A DNA stretch of 34,222 nucleotides from Candidatus Brocadiaceae bacterium (lineage in GTDB: Bacteria > Planctomycetota > Brocadiia > Brocadiales > Brocadiaceae), in NCBI GenBank assembly GCA_015661205.1, contig JACVXV010000017.1, forward strand, positions 1 to 34,222, given 5' to 3'. The stretch's first letter is position 1; each line of letters opens with the position of its first letter. The translations under genes were made by a program, and so were the position numbers. Below are positions 18,269 through 26,460 of the stretch, one piece after another. Below the pieces are notes generated by a model, which made no database searches, had not been told where the DNA came from, and saw nothing but the letters and a program-made list of their open reading frames with translations.

Positions 18269-19663
18269 TTGGAAATTAAATTCGACTTAAACAATATGTT
18301 TTCTTCCCTTATTTCACCCCCTTACGGAATAGATGGTAAGGAGATAGATGCACTATCTAATCAATTAAGTAAGGCGCACGCGAACATCTCTTCAATGAGA
18401 AAAAAAGGTGAGTTGGTGTTCCTTGACATGCCTTATAAAGAAGAATTTATAAATCAAGTTGACGAGATTGTAAAGCTTAAGAAGGGTAAATTCGAGAATT
18501 TTGTCAACATAGGCATTGGCGGCTCGGCGCTTGGATCCATTGCTGTTTTTAATTCCTTAAGCCATCCCTTTCATAATTTATTAGAGAGCAGCCGGCGTAA
18601 CAATGCACCACGCATGTTTTTCCCGGATAACATAGATCCGGATGGAATTGACGGACTGTTCGACGTCCTTGACATTAAAAAAACAGTAATAAATATAACC
18701 AGTAAAAGCGGCGGCACCGTAGAGCCCATTTCAACCTTCTTGCTTCTCCGCCAAAGAATTATAGATAAAGTCGGAATAAAAGCCTATAAAGACCATATCA
18801 TTGTTACAACGTCTGAAAGCCAGGGAGAATTGAGGCAAATTGCAAAAGAAGAAGGATTTAGTTCTTTATCTATACCGAATGATCTTGGGGGAAGATACTC
18901 TGTCCTTTCTCCTGCCGGATTGTTATGCGCGGCATTATTGGGGTACAGCGTAAAAGAATTTATGGATGGGGCAAAAATGATGGATAAAAAAACGAGTGTA
19001 CAGGACGTTTGGAAAAACCCTGCATACCTTTATTCTGCACTCCATTACATTGCCGACCAAAAGAAAGGACTCAACATATTTGTTATCATGCCCTATAGTA
19101 ACGCCCTCCGCACCATCGCGGATTGGTATGCACAATTAGTCTCTGAGAGCCTTGGAAAAGTATCTGGAAATGGCTCCCTGGTTGGGCCTACCCCTGTCAA
19201 GGCATTAGGAGTTACAGACCAACATTCCCAATTACAACTATACGTAGAAGGAAGAAGGGATAAAGTCGTAACCTTTATTGCAGTCGATAGTTTTAGCGCT
19301 AGTCTTACTATTCCAAAGGCTTACGACAAATACGACTCAATTGGTTATCTTGGAGGGCATACCATAACGGAATTGTTTGATGCTGAAAGGAAGGCTACAG
19401 AGCTATCATTGACAAAAAACAACAGGCTCAATTGCACTATTTCTCTTCCACAAATAAACCCTCATACGTTGGGGCAGCTTTTCTACTTCTTCGAGGTTTG
19501 TACTCTATTTTTGGGGCAATTATATAATGTCAATCCGCTTGATCAGCCCGGGGTGGAAGAGAGTAAGGATTATGCAAGGGCGTTCATGGGGAAAAAAGGT
19601 TCCGAAGGCAAAAAACTGGAAATTGAGAAACTATCAAAAAAAGACAGCAAATATTGTTTCTAA
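18269..19663 (+). CDS. pgi: Glucose-6-phosphate isomerase
   Basis: Pgi interconverts glucose 6-phosphate and fructose 6-phosphate; here it would link gluconeogenesis to glycogen formation. The 464-residue protein has the family motifs GIGGSALG (82-89), SKSGGTVEP (145-153), DLGGRYSVLSPAG (205-217), E294 in SESLGK as the catalytic base and H319 in DQHSQLQLY. It belongs to the shorter form near 450 residues rather than the 550-residue enteric type. The start is TTG, supported by AGGAGG eight to nine bases upstream. It precedes the PEP carboxylase gene by 65 bases on the same strand. Confidence 0.96.
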   Translation: MEIKFDLNNMFSSLISPPYGIDGKEIDALSNQLSKAHANISSMRKKGELVFLDMPYKEEFINQVDEIVKLKKGKFENFVNIGIGGSALGSIAVFNSLSHPFHNLLESSRRNNAPRMFFPDNIDPDGIDGLFDVLDIKKTVINITSKSGGTVEPISTFLLLRQRIIDKVGIKAYKDHIIVTTSESQGELRQIAKEEGFSSLSIPNDLGGRYSVLSPAGLLCAALLGYSVKEFMDGAKMMDKKTSVQDVWKNPAYLYSALHYIADQKKGLNIFVIMPYSNALRTIADWYAQLVSESLGKVSGNGSLVGPTPVKALGVTDQHSQLQLYVEGRRDKVVTFIAVDSFSASLTIPKAYDKYDSIGYLGGHTITELFDAERKATELSLTKNNRLNCTISLPQINPHTLGQLFYFFEVCTLFLGQLYNVNPLDQPGVEESKDYARAFMGKKGSEGKKLEIEKLSKKDSKYCF

Positions 19664-19715
19664 GAATAATTTATTCAGTATTGTTTTATCTCTTCAGTAT
19701 TTTTTTCTCTCCGGT

Positions 19716-19721
19716 TATAAT
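19716..19721 (+). promoter_or_regulatory. Candidate -10 box directly before ppc
   Basis: A perfect TATAAT ends eight bases before the first ATG (19729). TTCAGT at 19693-19698, 17 bases upstream, is only a weak -35. If used, transcription would begin at or next to the start codon, giving a leaderless message; there is no Shine-Dalgarno sequence to argue against this. Confidence 0.35.
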
Positions 19722-19728
19722 ATAAATT

Positions 19729-21222
19729 ATGAATAACATGAGAAAAATACCCAGGACAATGAGTACGCAGCACCCGGACAACGTAACCATGCCGTTCTTT
19801 ACGGAGGGATCATCTTTTAACGGTGAAGATGAAATAAAAGAGGCGTTTTACGTGTTTTCACATCTGCGGTGTGACGAACAAATGTGGGACTGCGAAGGAA
19901 AGGAAGTCGATGAGTTTGTAATCAAGAAATTGTTGACCAGGTATGATAATTATTTCAAGGACCACAGAATCGGCAAAGAGGTGTTTATTACCTTGAGGGT
20001 GCCTAACCCGGCCGTGGAAAAGAGCGAGGCAAAGATTCTCTTGGAAACGCTGGAGAGCGCGCCCCGCTCGTACGACGCGGCACACCTGTTCTATGAGAAT
20101 AATAACGACGCCGACCCTATACCGCCCATCTTTGAGGTCATCCTTCCTATGACTACCAGCGCTGCGTCGCTGAATCGTGTCTACTATTACTACCGGGATT
20201 TTGTGGTGGGAAAACAACACAAAAAATGCTTTGAGAATGATATTACGATCAAGGAATGGATCGGTGAATTTCAACCAGAAACGCTGGAGGTTATCCCGTT
20301 ATTTGAGGATATTCCTTATATGCTATCCGCGGACGCCATGGTGCAGAGCTACTTAACCGACAAGCAGCTTCCTTACCAGCGCGTGTTTATCGGTCGTTCA
20401 GACCCGGCGTTGAACTATGGGCTGTTGCCGGCCGTATTAGTGGTCAAAATCGCCTTACAGCGGTTGCATCACTTGCAGGAAAAAATCAAGATACCCATCT
20501 ATCCCATTCTTGGATTGGGCGGCAATCCCTTTCGCGGCAATTTAACGCCGCTCAGCGTAGATGAATGCCTCAGTGAGTATCCGAGTGTTCAGACGTTTAC
20601 TATTCAATCGGCATTTAAGTATGACTATGATGAGGATATTGTCAGGAATGCCATTGAGAAGATTAATAACCATCCGAGGCGGCAACCTACGGTTATAGAC
20701 GAGGAAATAGCCCTGGATATTGTAGAAAGGCTCACATCTGCGTACCGGGAACAGATAAAGGAATTGGCACCGTTGGTTAACGGAATAGCCCGTTTTGTAC
20801 CTCGCCGGAGGATGCGTAAGCTGCACATAGGGCTTTTTGGATACTCCAGGAACGTGGAGGGGATTACCTTGCCGAGGGTCATCTCTTTCTGTGCGTCCCT
20901 TTATTCAATCGGGTTACCGCCGGAACTACTGGGGCTGCATTGTCTGACCGAAAAAGACGTTGCTTTTCTCAAAACCGCTTGTCCTTCATTCCTTGACGAC
21001 GTGTCGCTGGCGGCCTCGTATTACAACCGAGACGTAAAAAAACTGATATCCCCAAAGATTGCGGATAACGTTGCCCGTGTGTTAGACATGGTGAAACACA
21101 CGGAGAACATCCTCCATAGTGAGTACACCGCACAAATCATTCGGGACATTCTTTCTAAAAAAGAGGATACGATTACGGAAAACATCATTGTGGCAGGGAA
21201 GGTTAGGAGGTTTTTGGGGTGA
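19729..21222 (+). CDS. ppcA: Phosphoenolpyruvate carboxylase, archaeal type
   Basis: This enzyme adds bicarbonate to PEP to give oxaloacetate, replenishing the TCA-type pathways. At 497 residues it is the short archaeal-type enzyme, not the roughly 900-residue bacterial form. The N-terminus (RKIPRTMSTQHPDNVTMPFF) is diagnostic for that family, as are the LRCDEQMWDCEGKEVDEF stretch near residues 45-62, PMTTSAAS, and LGLGGNPFRGNLTP. Two in-frame ATGs, at 19729 and 19738, are possible; the second gives the start seen in archaeal relatives. No ribosome site is visible before either. The gene lies 65 bases after pgi. Bacterial members are sparse and the family is thought to have moved between archaea and bacteria. 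Confidence 0.95.
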   Translation: MNNMRKIPRTMSTQHPDNVTMPFFTEGSSFNGEDEIKEAFYVFSHLRCDEQMWDCEGKEVDEFVIKKLLTRYDNYFKDHRIGKEVFITLRVPNPAVEKSEAKILLETLESAPRSYDAAHLFYENNNDADPIPPIFEVILPMTTSAASLNRVYYYYRDFVVGKQHKKCFENDITIKEWIGEFQPETLEVIPLFEDIPYMLSADAMVQSYLTDKQLPYQRVFIGRSDPALNYGLLPAVLVVKIALQRLHHLQEKIKIPIYPILGLGGNPFRGNLTPLSVDECLSEYPSVQTFTIQSAFKYDYDEDIVRNAIEKINNHPRRQPTVIDEEIALDIVERLTSAYREQIKELAPLVNGIARFVPRRRMRKLHIGLFGYSRNVEGITLPRVISFCASLYSIGLPPELLGLHCLTEKDVAFLKTACPSFLDDVSLAASYYNRDVKKLISPKIADNVARVLDMVKHTENILHSEYTAQIIRDILSKKEDTITENIIVAGKVRRFLG

Positions 21223-21360
21223 GTTGATTATAAACGGCACAACCTCTCGTTCTCAAGTCCCAGCTTGGGAATATGCCTGCATCAGAAGCTCCTGCTTCAT
21301 TTTTTTTCGGAAGAGACGAGTGGGTGGATTCGCTTCGCCTAATCCTCCCTCCGCAAATGG
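21223..21360. repeat. Dispersed hairpin pair after ppc
   Basis: Bases 21249-21271 are a diverged copy of the GTTCCCAAGC/GCTTGGGAAC hairpin seen at 21-44. GAAGC-TCCT-GCTTC at 21285-21298 follows, and then a T-run at 21300-21307. The second hairpin plus T-run could act as a terminator for ppc. Confidence 0.45.
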
Positions 21361-22203
21361 TTAAAAATATTTACGGATGCTGGTGAAGAAAAACAGTTTT
21401 AAGAGAATGCCGCCAATGATTAGACCGACGACGACCCCAATAACGGCAACGGTATAGTATTGGAACTTTGTGCCTACGAAATAGCAACGGCCGGCGGCTG
21501 CTTTGCTATCGCCGGGAAGTGCCACGGCGACTGGACTACGGATCGTTTCCTCCTCGATTTTTTCGCTATTAACGCAAGGCGATGCGACGGATGCCGGCTG
21601 GTTAAGAGTGCCGCTAAGAAGCCGATAAGAGGTCTGTGCAAAATAACTACACCAGCATGCAATGCCAAGCAACTTGGCCCCGTCTTCAAAAAAATACTCA
21701 CGGCACCACACCTGGTCTACTGCAACGGAAGTCGAGAAGAATCCCAGAGCCAACAACAAGACGAAGAAATTTGTCCGTAATATAATTTGTCTAAACGTGA
21801 TGAGATGAGTTACTATAGCAATAAACAAAGACGCGGTAACGGTTTTTTCGTTTAATCCTAAATACTCAGAAGCCAACTCCTCATGAATTTGAAACAAATC
21901 ATCAAACATGAGATAAGATGTCAAGACCGCAGAGAAAAGAAGGAACCGGAACGCATCTCCCTGCTTACCCTTGAGAATAGTCAACGCCGCAAAAAAACAT
22001 ATTGATGCTGCCGCACACCATAAGAGAACCCCAAGACTCGAAACAAAGCCCGAAAGAGGGTGAATCCCCCCAAGGGAGGCAGGGTCCTGGGTCATGGTAT
22101 GGATACTTATTTTATAAAATTCTTTTACCAATCCCACGACAACCATAATAGATATAGGTGGAACAAAGGTAATCAATAATTGCCGTGCTGAAACTGTCCT
22201 CAA
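21361..22203 (-). CDS. Polytopic membrane protein with DDLFQIHEE motif, unknown function
   Basis: I do not recognise the function. The 280-residue protein has about seven hydrophobic segments (near 10-27, 55-77, 85-100, 125-140, 147-165, 178-195 and 250-275) and a soluble loop of about 50 residues before the last one. The acidic motif FDDLFQIHEE at about residues 101-110 is placed at a membrane edge and has spaced D, H and E residues that could bind a metal. Similar DD-x-F-x-x-HE motifs occur in scattered uncharacterised membrane proteins. The start is TTG, with AAGGA seven bases upstream; an in-frame stop lies just before it, so no longer form exists. It stands alone on the minus strand and converges with ppc. 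Confidence 0.7.
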   Translation of the reverse strand: MRTVSARQLLITFVPPISIMVVVGLVKEFYKISIHTMTQDPASLGGIHPLSGFVSSLGVLLWCAAASICFFAALTILKGKQGDAFRFLLFSAVLTSYLMFDDLFQIHEELASEYLGLNEKTVTASLFIAIVTHLITFRQIILRTNFFVLLLALGFFSTSVAVDQVWCREYFFEDGAKLLGIACWCSYFAQTSYRLLSGTLNQPASVASPCVNSEKIEEETIRSPVAVALPGDSKAAAGRCYFVGTKFQYYTVAVIGVVVGLIIGGILLKLFFFTSIRKYF

Positions 22204-22636
22204 TGCAAATCCTTAAATTTTTTAAAGTATGCCCACGGTGGCTTTCACGTAGGGCAAGGCTTCAGCCTTGCAATTCTCTGAATACGCACCAAGGGTTGCA
22301 ACCCTAACGGGTCACCTTACCGCTGCTTTGAAATTCCTATAGCATGAACGATATATTGATAGAAAAATGATTGGGCTTCAAATATATCATGCCTACGGCA
22401 TTTTATGTTTGTATGCGCTTGTTATTTCTACCGATATTTTGTCCCTACGGGACATTAAAAAAAAGAAGTTTTTACCGGGTAATACTATAATGCATTCACA
22501 CCAAATTTGGCAAATGCTTCGCCCCTACAACGTATCATTCGCGCTGTCAGTTTAACAAAAACGGAAAAAATTGCAAGTGTATTGCTTCATAGAATTTATT
22601 GAATATCGAGGAAGAGAGAAGGCAAAAAGGACGGCG
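22204..22636. repeat. Repeat-bearing gap, 433 bases
   Basis: GCAAGGCT/AGCCTTGC at 22254-22271 matches the palindrome at 12791-12808 together with its flanks (GTAGGGCAAGGCTT). The roughly 97-base repeat copy follows at 22361-22456. I see no gene; short open frames here come from the repeats. The last 80 bases follow the purN stop on the minus strand and show no terminator. Confidence 0.6.
22361..22456. repeat. Dispersed ~97-bp repeat, copy 2
   Basis: It aligns with 13321-13416 with about eleven mismatches, in the same orientation, and ends in the GTCCC-TAC-GGGAC hairpin. In both places it follows other palindromic repeats within a few hundred bases. Confidence 0.75.
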
Positions 22637-23257
22637 CTAAAGTATCCGAACCCTTCTTCCCTCTATTTTCAATCGTCCTTCCGCAAAGAGGCGTATTGCC
22701 TCCGGGTATGCCACGCATTCCTCTTTAAATACGCGGGTAGCAAGGGAGTCGGGGGTATCGTTTTCGAGTACGGGAACTGCCCTCTGGATGATGATGGGGC
22801 CTTTATCATACTCGTTGTCGGCAAAATGCACCGTGCATCCGGAGACCTTTGCCCCATAGTTTATAACGGCCTCGTGTACCTTGTGTCCATAATAGTGGTG
22901 GCCGCAAAAAGCAGGGATGAGGCCGGGATGGATGTTCATTACCATCCCATTATACTTTTCAGGGATTTTGTATAAATGCAGAAAGCCTGCGAGAGTAACA
23001 AGGTCTATGGGGTATTTTTCCAATTCGGAGGTGATTGCATGGCTGAAGCTGTCGATGTTTTTATGGTTTTTATAGGGGATAACCGCTGTAGGGACGTTGT
23101 GTTTGATTGCCCGCGCCAGGCCTGCAACGTCGGCTTTGCTGCTAACAACCACCTGGATATTTGCGTTTAATTTTCCCGCTTCAATGTGGTCTATGAAGTT
23201 CTGAAGGGTCGTGCCGCTACCGGAAATTAGAACGCCTAATGATATTTTTTTAGTCAC
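22637..23257 (-). CDS. purN: Phosphoribosylglycinamide formyltransferase
   Basis: PurN transfers a formyl group from 10-formyl-tetrahydrofolate to GAR in purine synthesis. The 206-residue protein has the P-loop-like GSGTTLQ near the start. N and H of MNIHPGLIPAF and the aspartate of HFADNEYDKGPIIIQ make the expected catalytic triad N-H-D. The stretch after it reads FCGHHYYGHKVHEAV, differing from the usual FPGLHAH, but this keeps the loop length. The start is GTG and overlaps the sbtB-like stop by eight bases, so translation is probably coupled. Folate-linked one-carbon units also run through the Wood-Ljungdahl pathway, which gives a possible reason for linkage to carbon uptake; that is inference. 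Confidence 0.93.
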   Translation of the reverse strand: MTKKISLGVLISGSGTTLQNFIDHIEAGKLNANIQVVVSSKADVAGLARAIKHNVPTAVIPYKNHKNIDSFSHAITSELEKYPIDLVTLAGFLHLYKIPEKYNGMVMNIHPGLIPAFCGHHYYGHKVHEAVINYGAKVSGCTVHFADNEYDKGPIIIQRAVPVLENDTPDSLATRVFKEECVAYPEAIRLFAEGRLKIEGRRVRIL

Positions 23258-23576
23258 GGGGATTGGGTGGATTGCTTTGTGTGCGTCCTATTCTTTGAAT
23301 GACATCGGAGACAATGCATATTCCTCCGAATTTATGGATAATCGGGCATACCGCCTCTACGATGGTATTCATCTCTTTTTCATTGCAGACTATCATGATG
23401 TAATTGTTTTTAAACAGTTCCGTTAATCCATCATCACCTCTAATGCCCCTTGTGCCTTTTCCTATAACGTCTTTGATAACGCTATAGCCGGATACGCCAA
23501 CCTCGTCCAGGAGTTTTACAATACTATCCAGTTTTATTGCATCAGTTACAATTTCTACTTTACAGGCATGGTTCAT
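23250..23576 (-). CDS. sbtB: PII-like signalling protein, SbtB type
   Basis: SbtB proteins are trimeric PII-fold regulators that bind adenine nucleotides, including cAMP in cyanobacteria, and block or tune the bicarbonate transporter SbtA. This 108-residue protein begins with a ferredoxin-like strand (CKVEIVTDAIKLDSIVKLL). It has a T-loop region at about 38-58 (IGKGTRGIRGDDG) and a second strand-helix unit (YIMIVCNEKEMNTIVEAV). It lacks the C-terminal CGPxGC redox loop known from cyanobacterial SbtB and instead ends NPPNPRD. Its ATG overlaps the sbtA stop (ATGA) and its end overlaps purN. The pairing with sbtA is the best evidence for the name. Confidence 0.85.
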   Translation of the reverse strand: MNHACKVEIVTDAIKLDSIVKLLDEVGVSGYSVIKDVIGKGTRGIRGDDGLTELFKNNYIMIVCNEKEMNTIVEAVCPIIHKFGGICIVSDVIQRIGRTQSNPPNPRD

Positions 23577-24577
23577 GGTATTTCCAGTAAAACGGGGATG
23601 AATTTATTTGTTTTTGCAATAAGATAATAATATAAGGGTATCCCCACCGTGATGTTAAAGGGGAACGTTATTGCCAGCGCCATGGGGACGTACAAACTTG
23701 GATTTGCCTCCGGCAGCGAAAGCCTCATCGCCGCGGGCACTGCAATGTACGATGCGCTTGCGGATAGGATGGCAAACATAAAGGTATTAGCAGGGTGCAG
23801 TCCGATAAGCCTTCCGATGACAATAGCCATACACGCGTTTAATACGGGAACTATTATAGCAAAAGGTGGAAGAAAAAATCCAGCGCTTTTTAAATCGCCG
23901 ATGCGCTTTGCCGCCAAAAGCCCCATGTCTAACAGGAAGAAGCTGAGCATGCCTTTAAAAATATCTTTGGTGAAAGGCTTGAGTGTATCCCATCCCTCTT
24001 CCCCTGAAATAACCCCTATCAGCAGGCTGCCGGTGATAAGGAGTACGGAGCCGTTTAAGAATGCCTCCTTAAAAACCTCACCCCAGGAAAATTCATTATC
24101 TTCCGTTTTCGGGGCAAATAATCTTGCCAGGACGATGCCAATGACGATTGCAGGCGCTTCCATGAGCGCCAGCGCGGCAACCATGTATCCGCCCGGTTCA
24201 ATACCCAATGTTTGGAGAAAGGTAACGGCGGTGATGTAGGTTACAGCGCTTATGGAACCGTATGTGGCTGCAATCGCAGCGGAATTATAAACATCCAGTT
24301 TTATACGGAGAATAAAAAAAGCGTAGATAGGCACTACGACGGCCATGAAAAGCGCGGCAGATAAAGCGTAGACAACTTCATGGCTAATGCCGGTCTTGCG
24401 GAGTTCCACACCGCCGTGAAATCCTATGGCAAGCAGTAGGTATAGTGAGAACAACTTAGGAAGCGGTTCCGGTATTTTAAGGTCCGATTTTACAAAAGAG
24501 GCGATCATACCCAGGAAAAAGAAGAGTATCGGCGGGTGTGATAAATTGCTTAAGATGAGTTGGAAGTCAATACCCAT
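23573..24577 (-). CDS. sbtA: SbtA-family sodium-dependent bicarbonate transporter
   Basis: SbtA imports bicarbonate with sodium across the inner membrane. The 334-residue protein has about ten hydrophobic segments and the two-fold inverted arrangement of the family. It shows FFLGMIASFVKSDLKIPEPL near the start, GFHGGVELRKTG at 52-63, ATYGSISAVTY in the first core repeat and ILSASASYIAVPAAMR in the second, which match the DUF897/SbtA signature regions. AGAGGAAAC before the ATG is the ribosome site. It heads an overlapping trio with the PII-like gene and purN. A bicarbonate importer would feed carbon fixation and the PEP carboxylase encoded 2.4 kb away. The substrate is inferred from the family and the SbtB partner. 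Confidence 0.9.
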   Translation of the reverse strand: MGIDFQLILSNLSHPPILFFFLGMIASFVKSDLKIPEPLPKLFSLYLLLAIGFHGGVELRKTGISHEVVYALSAALFMAVVVPIYAFFILRIKLDVYNSAAIAATYGSISAVTYITAVTFLQTLGIEPGGYMVAALALMEAPAIVIGIVLARLFAPKTEDNEFSWGEVFKEAFLNGSVLLITGSLLIGVISGEEGWDTLKPFTKDIFKGMLSFFLLDMGLLAAKRIGDLKSAGFFLPPFAIIVPVLNACMAIVIGRLIGLHPANTFMFAILSASASYIAVPAAMRLSLPEANPSLYVPMALAITFPFNITVGIPLYYYLIAKTNKFIPVLLEIP

Positions 24578-24687
24578 GTTTCCTCTTTACCTGAAAAAGT
24601 TGGTTGGTGCGTCAATGGGCTATTGCAAGCCTATTGGTCGGAACATCTCCTTCCGAATAGCCGGTAAAGTGTATATATAACCAAAAG

Positions 24688-24710
24688 CCTCCATTTTTCA
24701 AAAACGGAGG
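24688..24710. terminator. Hairpin with A/T flanks upstream of sbtA
   Basis: CCTCCATTTTT and AAAAACGGAGG pair at ten of eleven positions around a single-base loop, so the true loop will be larger. It is symmetric, so it could end transcription in either direction or form a leader structure of sbtA. There is no long T-run beyond the stem. Confidence 0.35.
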
Positions 24711-24873
24711 TTGAATTTCCCCGTATTTACTAGTTTCGTCATCGAAGACCTGATGTTTTTGGCTGTAATCATGATATAGCGCAAAAAAAGTTCCAAAGGC
24801 TGTATAATTGTAAAACATATTGTTTCTGCTTCACCAGTGACAACTTAAACACGCAGGAGAAAGGTCACGGTTG

Positions 24874-25104
24874 ATGTGTGGTATGTGTTTGGGGGATTCA
24901 TCGGCGCACCCACCATTTCACTTTGAAATTACGCTGCAGTTCATGGCATTATGCTATTTTATTAAGCATGTTTGTGGCCGTGGTGTTTTATTCATAATAA
25001 TAACTTTTTGTTTTGCAATAGGTTATGCCTTTGAAAAAAAACAAAACATTGATTATTTTGCAAAATGTATTATTATAAGCGTATATGATTTAATTAAGAT
25101 ATAA
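24874..25104 (+). CDS. Possible small cysteine-rich membrane peptide
   Basis: This 76-codon frame starts ATG with AGGAGAAAGG about ten bases upstream (a TTG directly before it is also possible). The peptide begins MCGMCLGDSS, has a hydrophobic segment near residues 37-51 (GVLFIIITFCFAIGYAF) and ends with a charged then hydrophobic tail. I do not recognise it, and the base composition is AT-rich like the flanking non-coding DNA. The good ribosome site is the main argument for it. Confidence 0.3.
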   Translation: MCGMCLGDSSAHPPFHFEITLQFMALCYFIKHVCGRGVLFIIITFCFAIGYAFEKKQNIDYFAKCIIISVYDLIKI

Positions 25105-25272
25105 TCTATAATTAAAAATTCTTCATGTATTGCAATGCAAACCCACAATTTTCCCGTTTGACGTGAAAAACGTTCCCTCCTCAACGCCTTGCCAAAATGA
25201 AGACCGGTGTTAATCGTATCGAGATTTCAGCATAAAAAAATAAGAAAAAGTTATTTTAAATAAAAAAGCATA

Positions 25273-26262
25273 ATGATTATTGTTACCGACAAAATACTTG
25301 AAAAAGAGATAAAAGAAACCATCCTGAAATCTCAAGGTGGAAAAGAGGCAACACCGTCTCCCCGTATTATATTTTATACTGCCGGCAATGAAACCCCGCA
25401 GAAAAATGCGCCATACCAGCAATCAAATCTCTCTCAGCAGCTCTCAGCCGTGATCAATGGCTGCAAGTCTGAAAACGTAATATTTGCTTCTCCAAACATT
25501 ACTTACAACGTAATTACCGACGTTATGCTTAACTACGCTGAGAAGCCCTATAAATTCAACGTGCTGAAAAGTTTGTATGAAAAAATCGTAGGGCAGGTCA
25601 GGGCATCAAGCAAAATTGGGGAGTTATGCGTAGTCAACTTGTTAAAAGAAAACCTCCCTGTTACGAGTAGATGGGTTAAAAGGTTCATGGATATATTTTT
25701 CTCATGTATCATGGGAATTCTTTTCCTCCCGGTACTGGTAATAGTGCCTATTCTCATAAAATTAACGAGTAAGGGGCCTGTTATCTATATACAGATGAGA
25801 GCGGGACTTAATGGGAAACCATTCAAACTGTATAAATTTCGCACTATGGTGTTAGATGCGGACAAGTTGCTAGGTAACTATGTAGATATCAATCAATTAA
25901 AAGAACCGGTCTATAAATTTAAAAACGATAAGAGGGTGACGCCTTTAGGAAGGATATTACGAAGGACAAGTATTGACGAATTGCCACAAATATTTAATGT
26001 GCTCAAAGGTGACATAAGCCTGGTTGGGCCGAGGCCTGAAGACGTAAAAATTGTCAAACGTTACAATGCCTTATTTAAAGAGCGGCTTTTGATAAAGCCG
26101 GGTGTTACAGGACTGCAGCAAATAAATTGCAGAGGCAACACTTCAATGGCAGAAAGAATAAAGTATGACAAGCAGTACATGGAAAACCAATCTCTATGGC
26201 TCAACTTAAAGATACTTGCCAAGACGGTAAAGGTTGTGTTGTCATGCGATGGCGCGTGGTAG
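25273..26262 (+). CDS. Polyprenyl-phosphate sugar-1-phosphate transferase (bacterial sugar transferase family)
   Basis: This enzyme family moves a sugar 1-phosphate from a nucleotide sugar to undecaprenyl phosphate, the first step in making a polysaccharide or glycan. In this 329-residue protein, residues 134-329 are the catalytic domain. It has RFMDIFFSC (137-145), one membrane/re-entrant helix at 143-163, KFRTM (188-192), SIDELPQ (233-239), DISLVGPRP (247-255) and KPGVTGLQQI. The N-terminal 130 residues are soluble and lack the four-helix membrane module of WbaP/WcaJ-type enzymes. They resemble the short regulatory or CoA-binding-like region of some EPS proteins, but I cannot name the domain. 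No ribosome site is visible before the ATG. The sugar is unknown and no glycan cluster surrounds it. Confidence 0.9.
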   Translation: MIIVTDKILEKEIKETILKSQGGKEATPSPRIIFYTAGNETPQKNAPYQQSNLSQQLSAVINGCKSENVIFASPNITYNVITDVMLNYAEKPYKFNVLKSLYEKIVGQVRASSKIGELCVVNLLKENLPVTSRWVKRFMDIFFSCIMGILFLPVLVIVPILIKLTSKGPVIYIQMRAGLNGKPFKLYKFRTMVLDADKLLGNYVDINQLKEPVYKFKNDKRVTPLGRILRRTSIDELPQIFNVLKGDISLVGPRPEDVKIVKRYNALFKERLLIKPGVTGLQQINCRGNTSMAERIKYDKQYMENQSLWLNLKILAKTVKVVLSCDGAW

Positions 26263-26460
26263 TAGCGTAACCCAACTTCGACAAACTTGGTTGTATAGAG
26301 TTCGTTTTATTTAAGCGGGTTTGCGGGTAGGTGTAACAATTGATACGGCAATGCGAAGCAAGCTTGTATGCTATGGGAAACCCACCCCTGCGTACCCTCC
26401 CCAGGAGGGAAATTTGGCTGATGCTTTATTTGGGAAAACAGAGGCTTTTGGCTATCGCGC
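26263..26460. repeat. Short gap with a CCTCCC/GGGAGG hairpin
   Basis: CCCTCC-CCA-GGAGGG near 26396-26410 is a small hairpin between the ends of two convergent genes. It could end either transcript but has no T-run. Other than this I see no structure. Confidence 0.35.

Larger units (their letters stand above)
24578..25272. other. 695-base divergent gap between sbtA and the sugar transferase
   Basis: The left part (24578-24840) is the sbtA upstream region. It contains an imperfect hairpin CCTCC/GGAGG with T and A arms (24688-24710), which could be a leader terminator, or a terminator facing either way. The middle holds one candidate small gene (24874-25104). The right part (25105-25272) is AT-rich and ends in runs of A before the next ATG. 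No tRNA, no known riboswitch and no strong promoter could be recognised. Confidence 0.5.

Noticed and set aside
23649-24239. 196-codon open frame on the plus strand
   Set aside because: It is antisense to sbtA, which has strong family motifs and a ribosome site; the frame is a compositional shadow.
24578-24720. Riboswitch upstream of sbtA
   Set aside because: One hairpin is visible but I could not fit any known aptamer pattern.
24612-24818. 68-codon minus-strand frame upstream of sbtA
   Set aside because: It crosses a hairpin and the sbtA leader, has no ribosome site and no recognisable feature.
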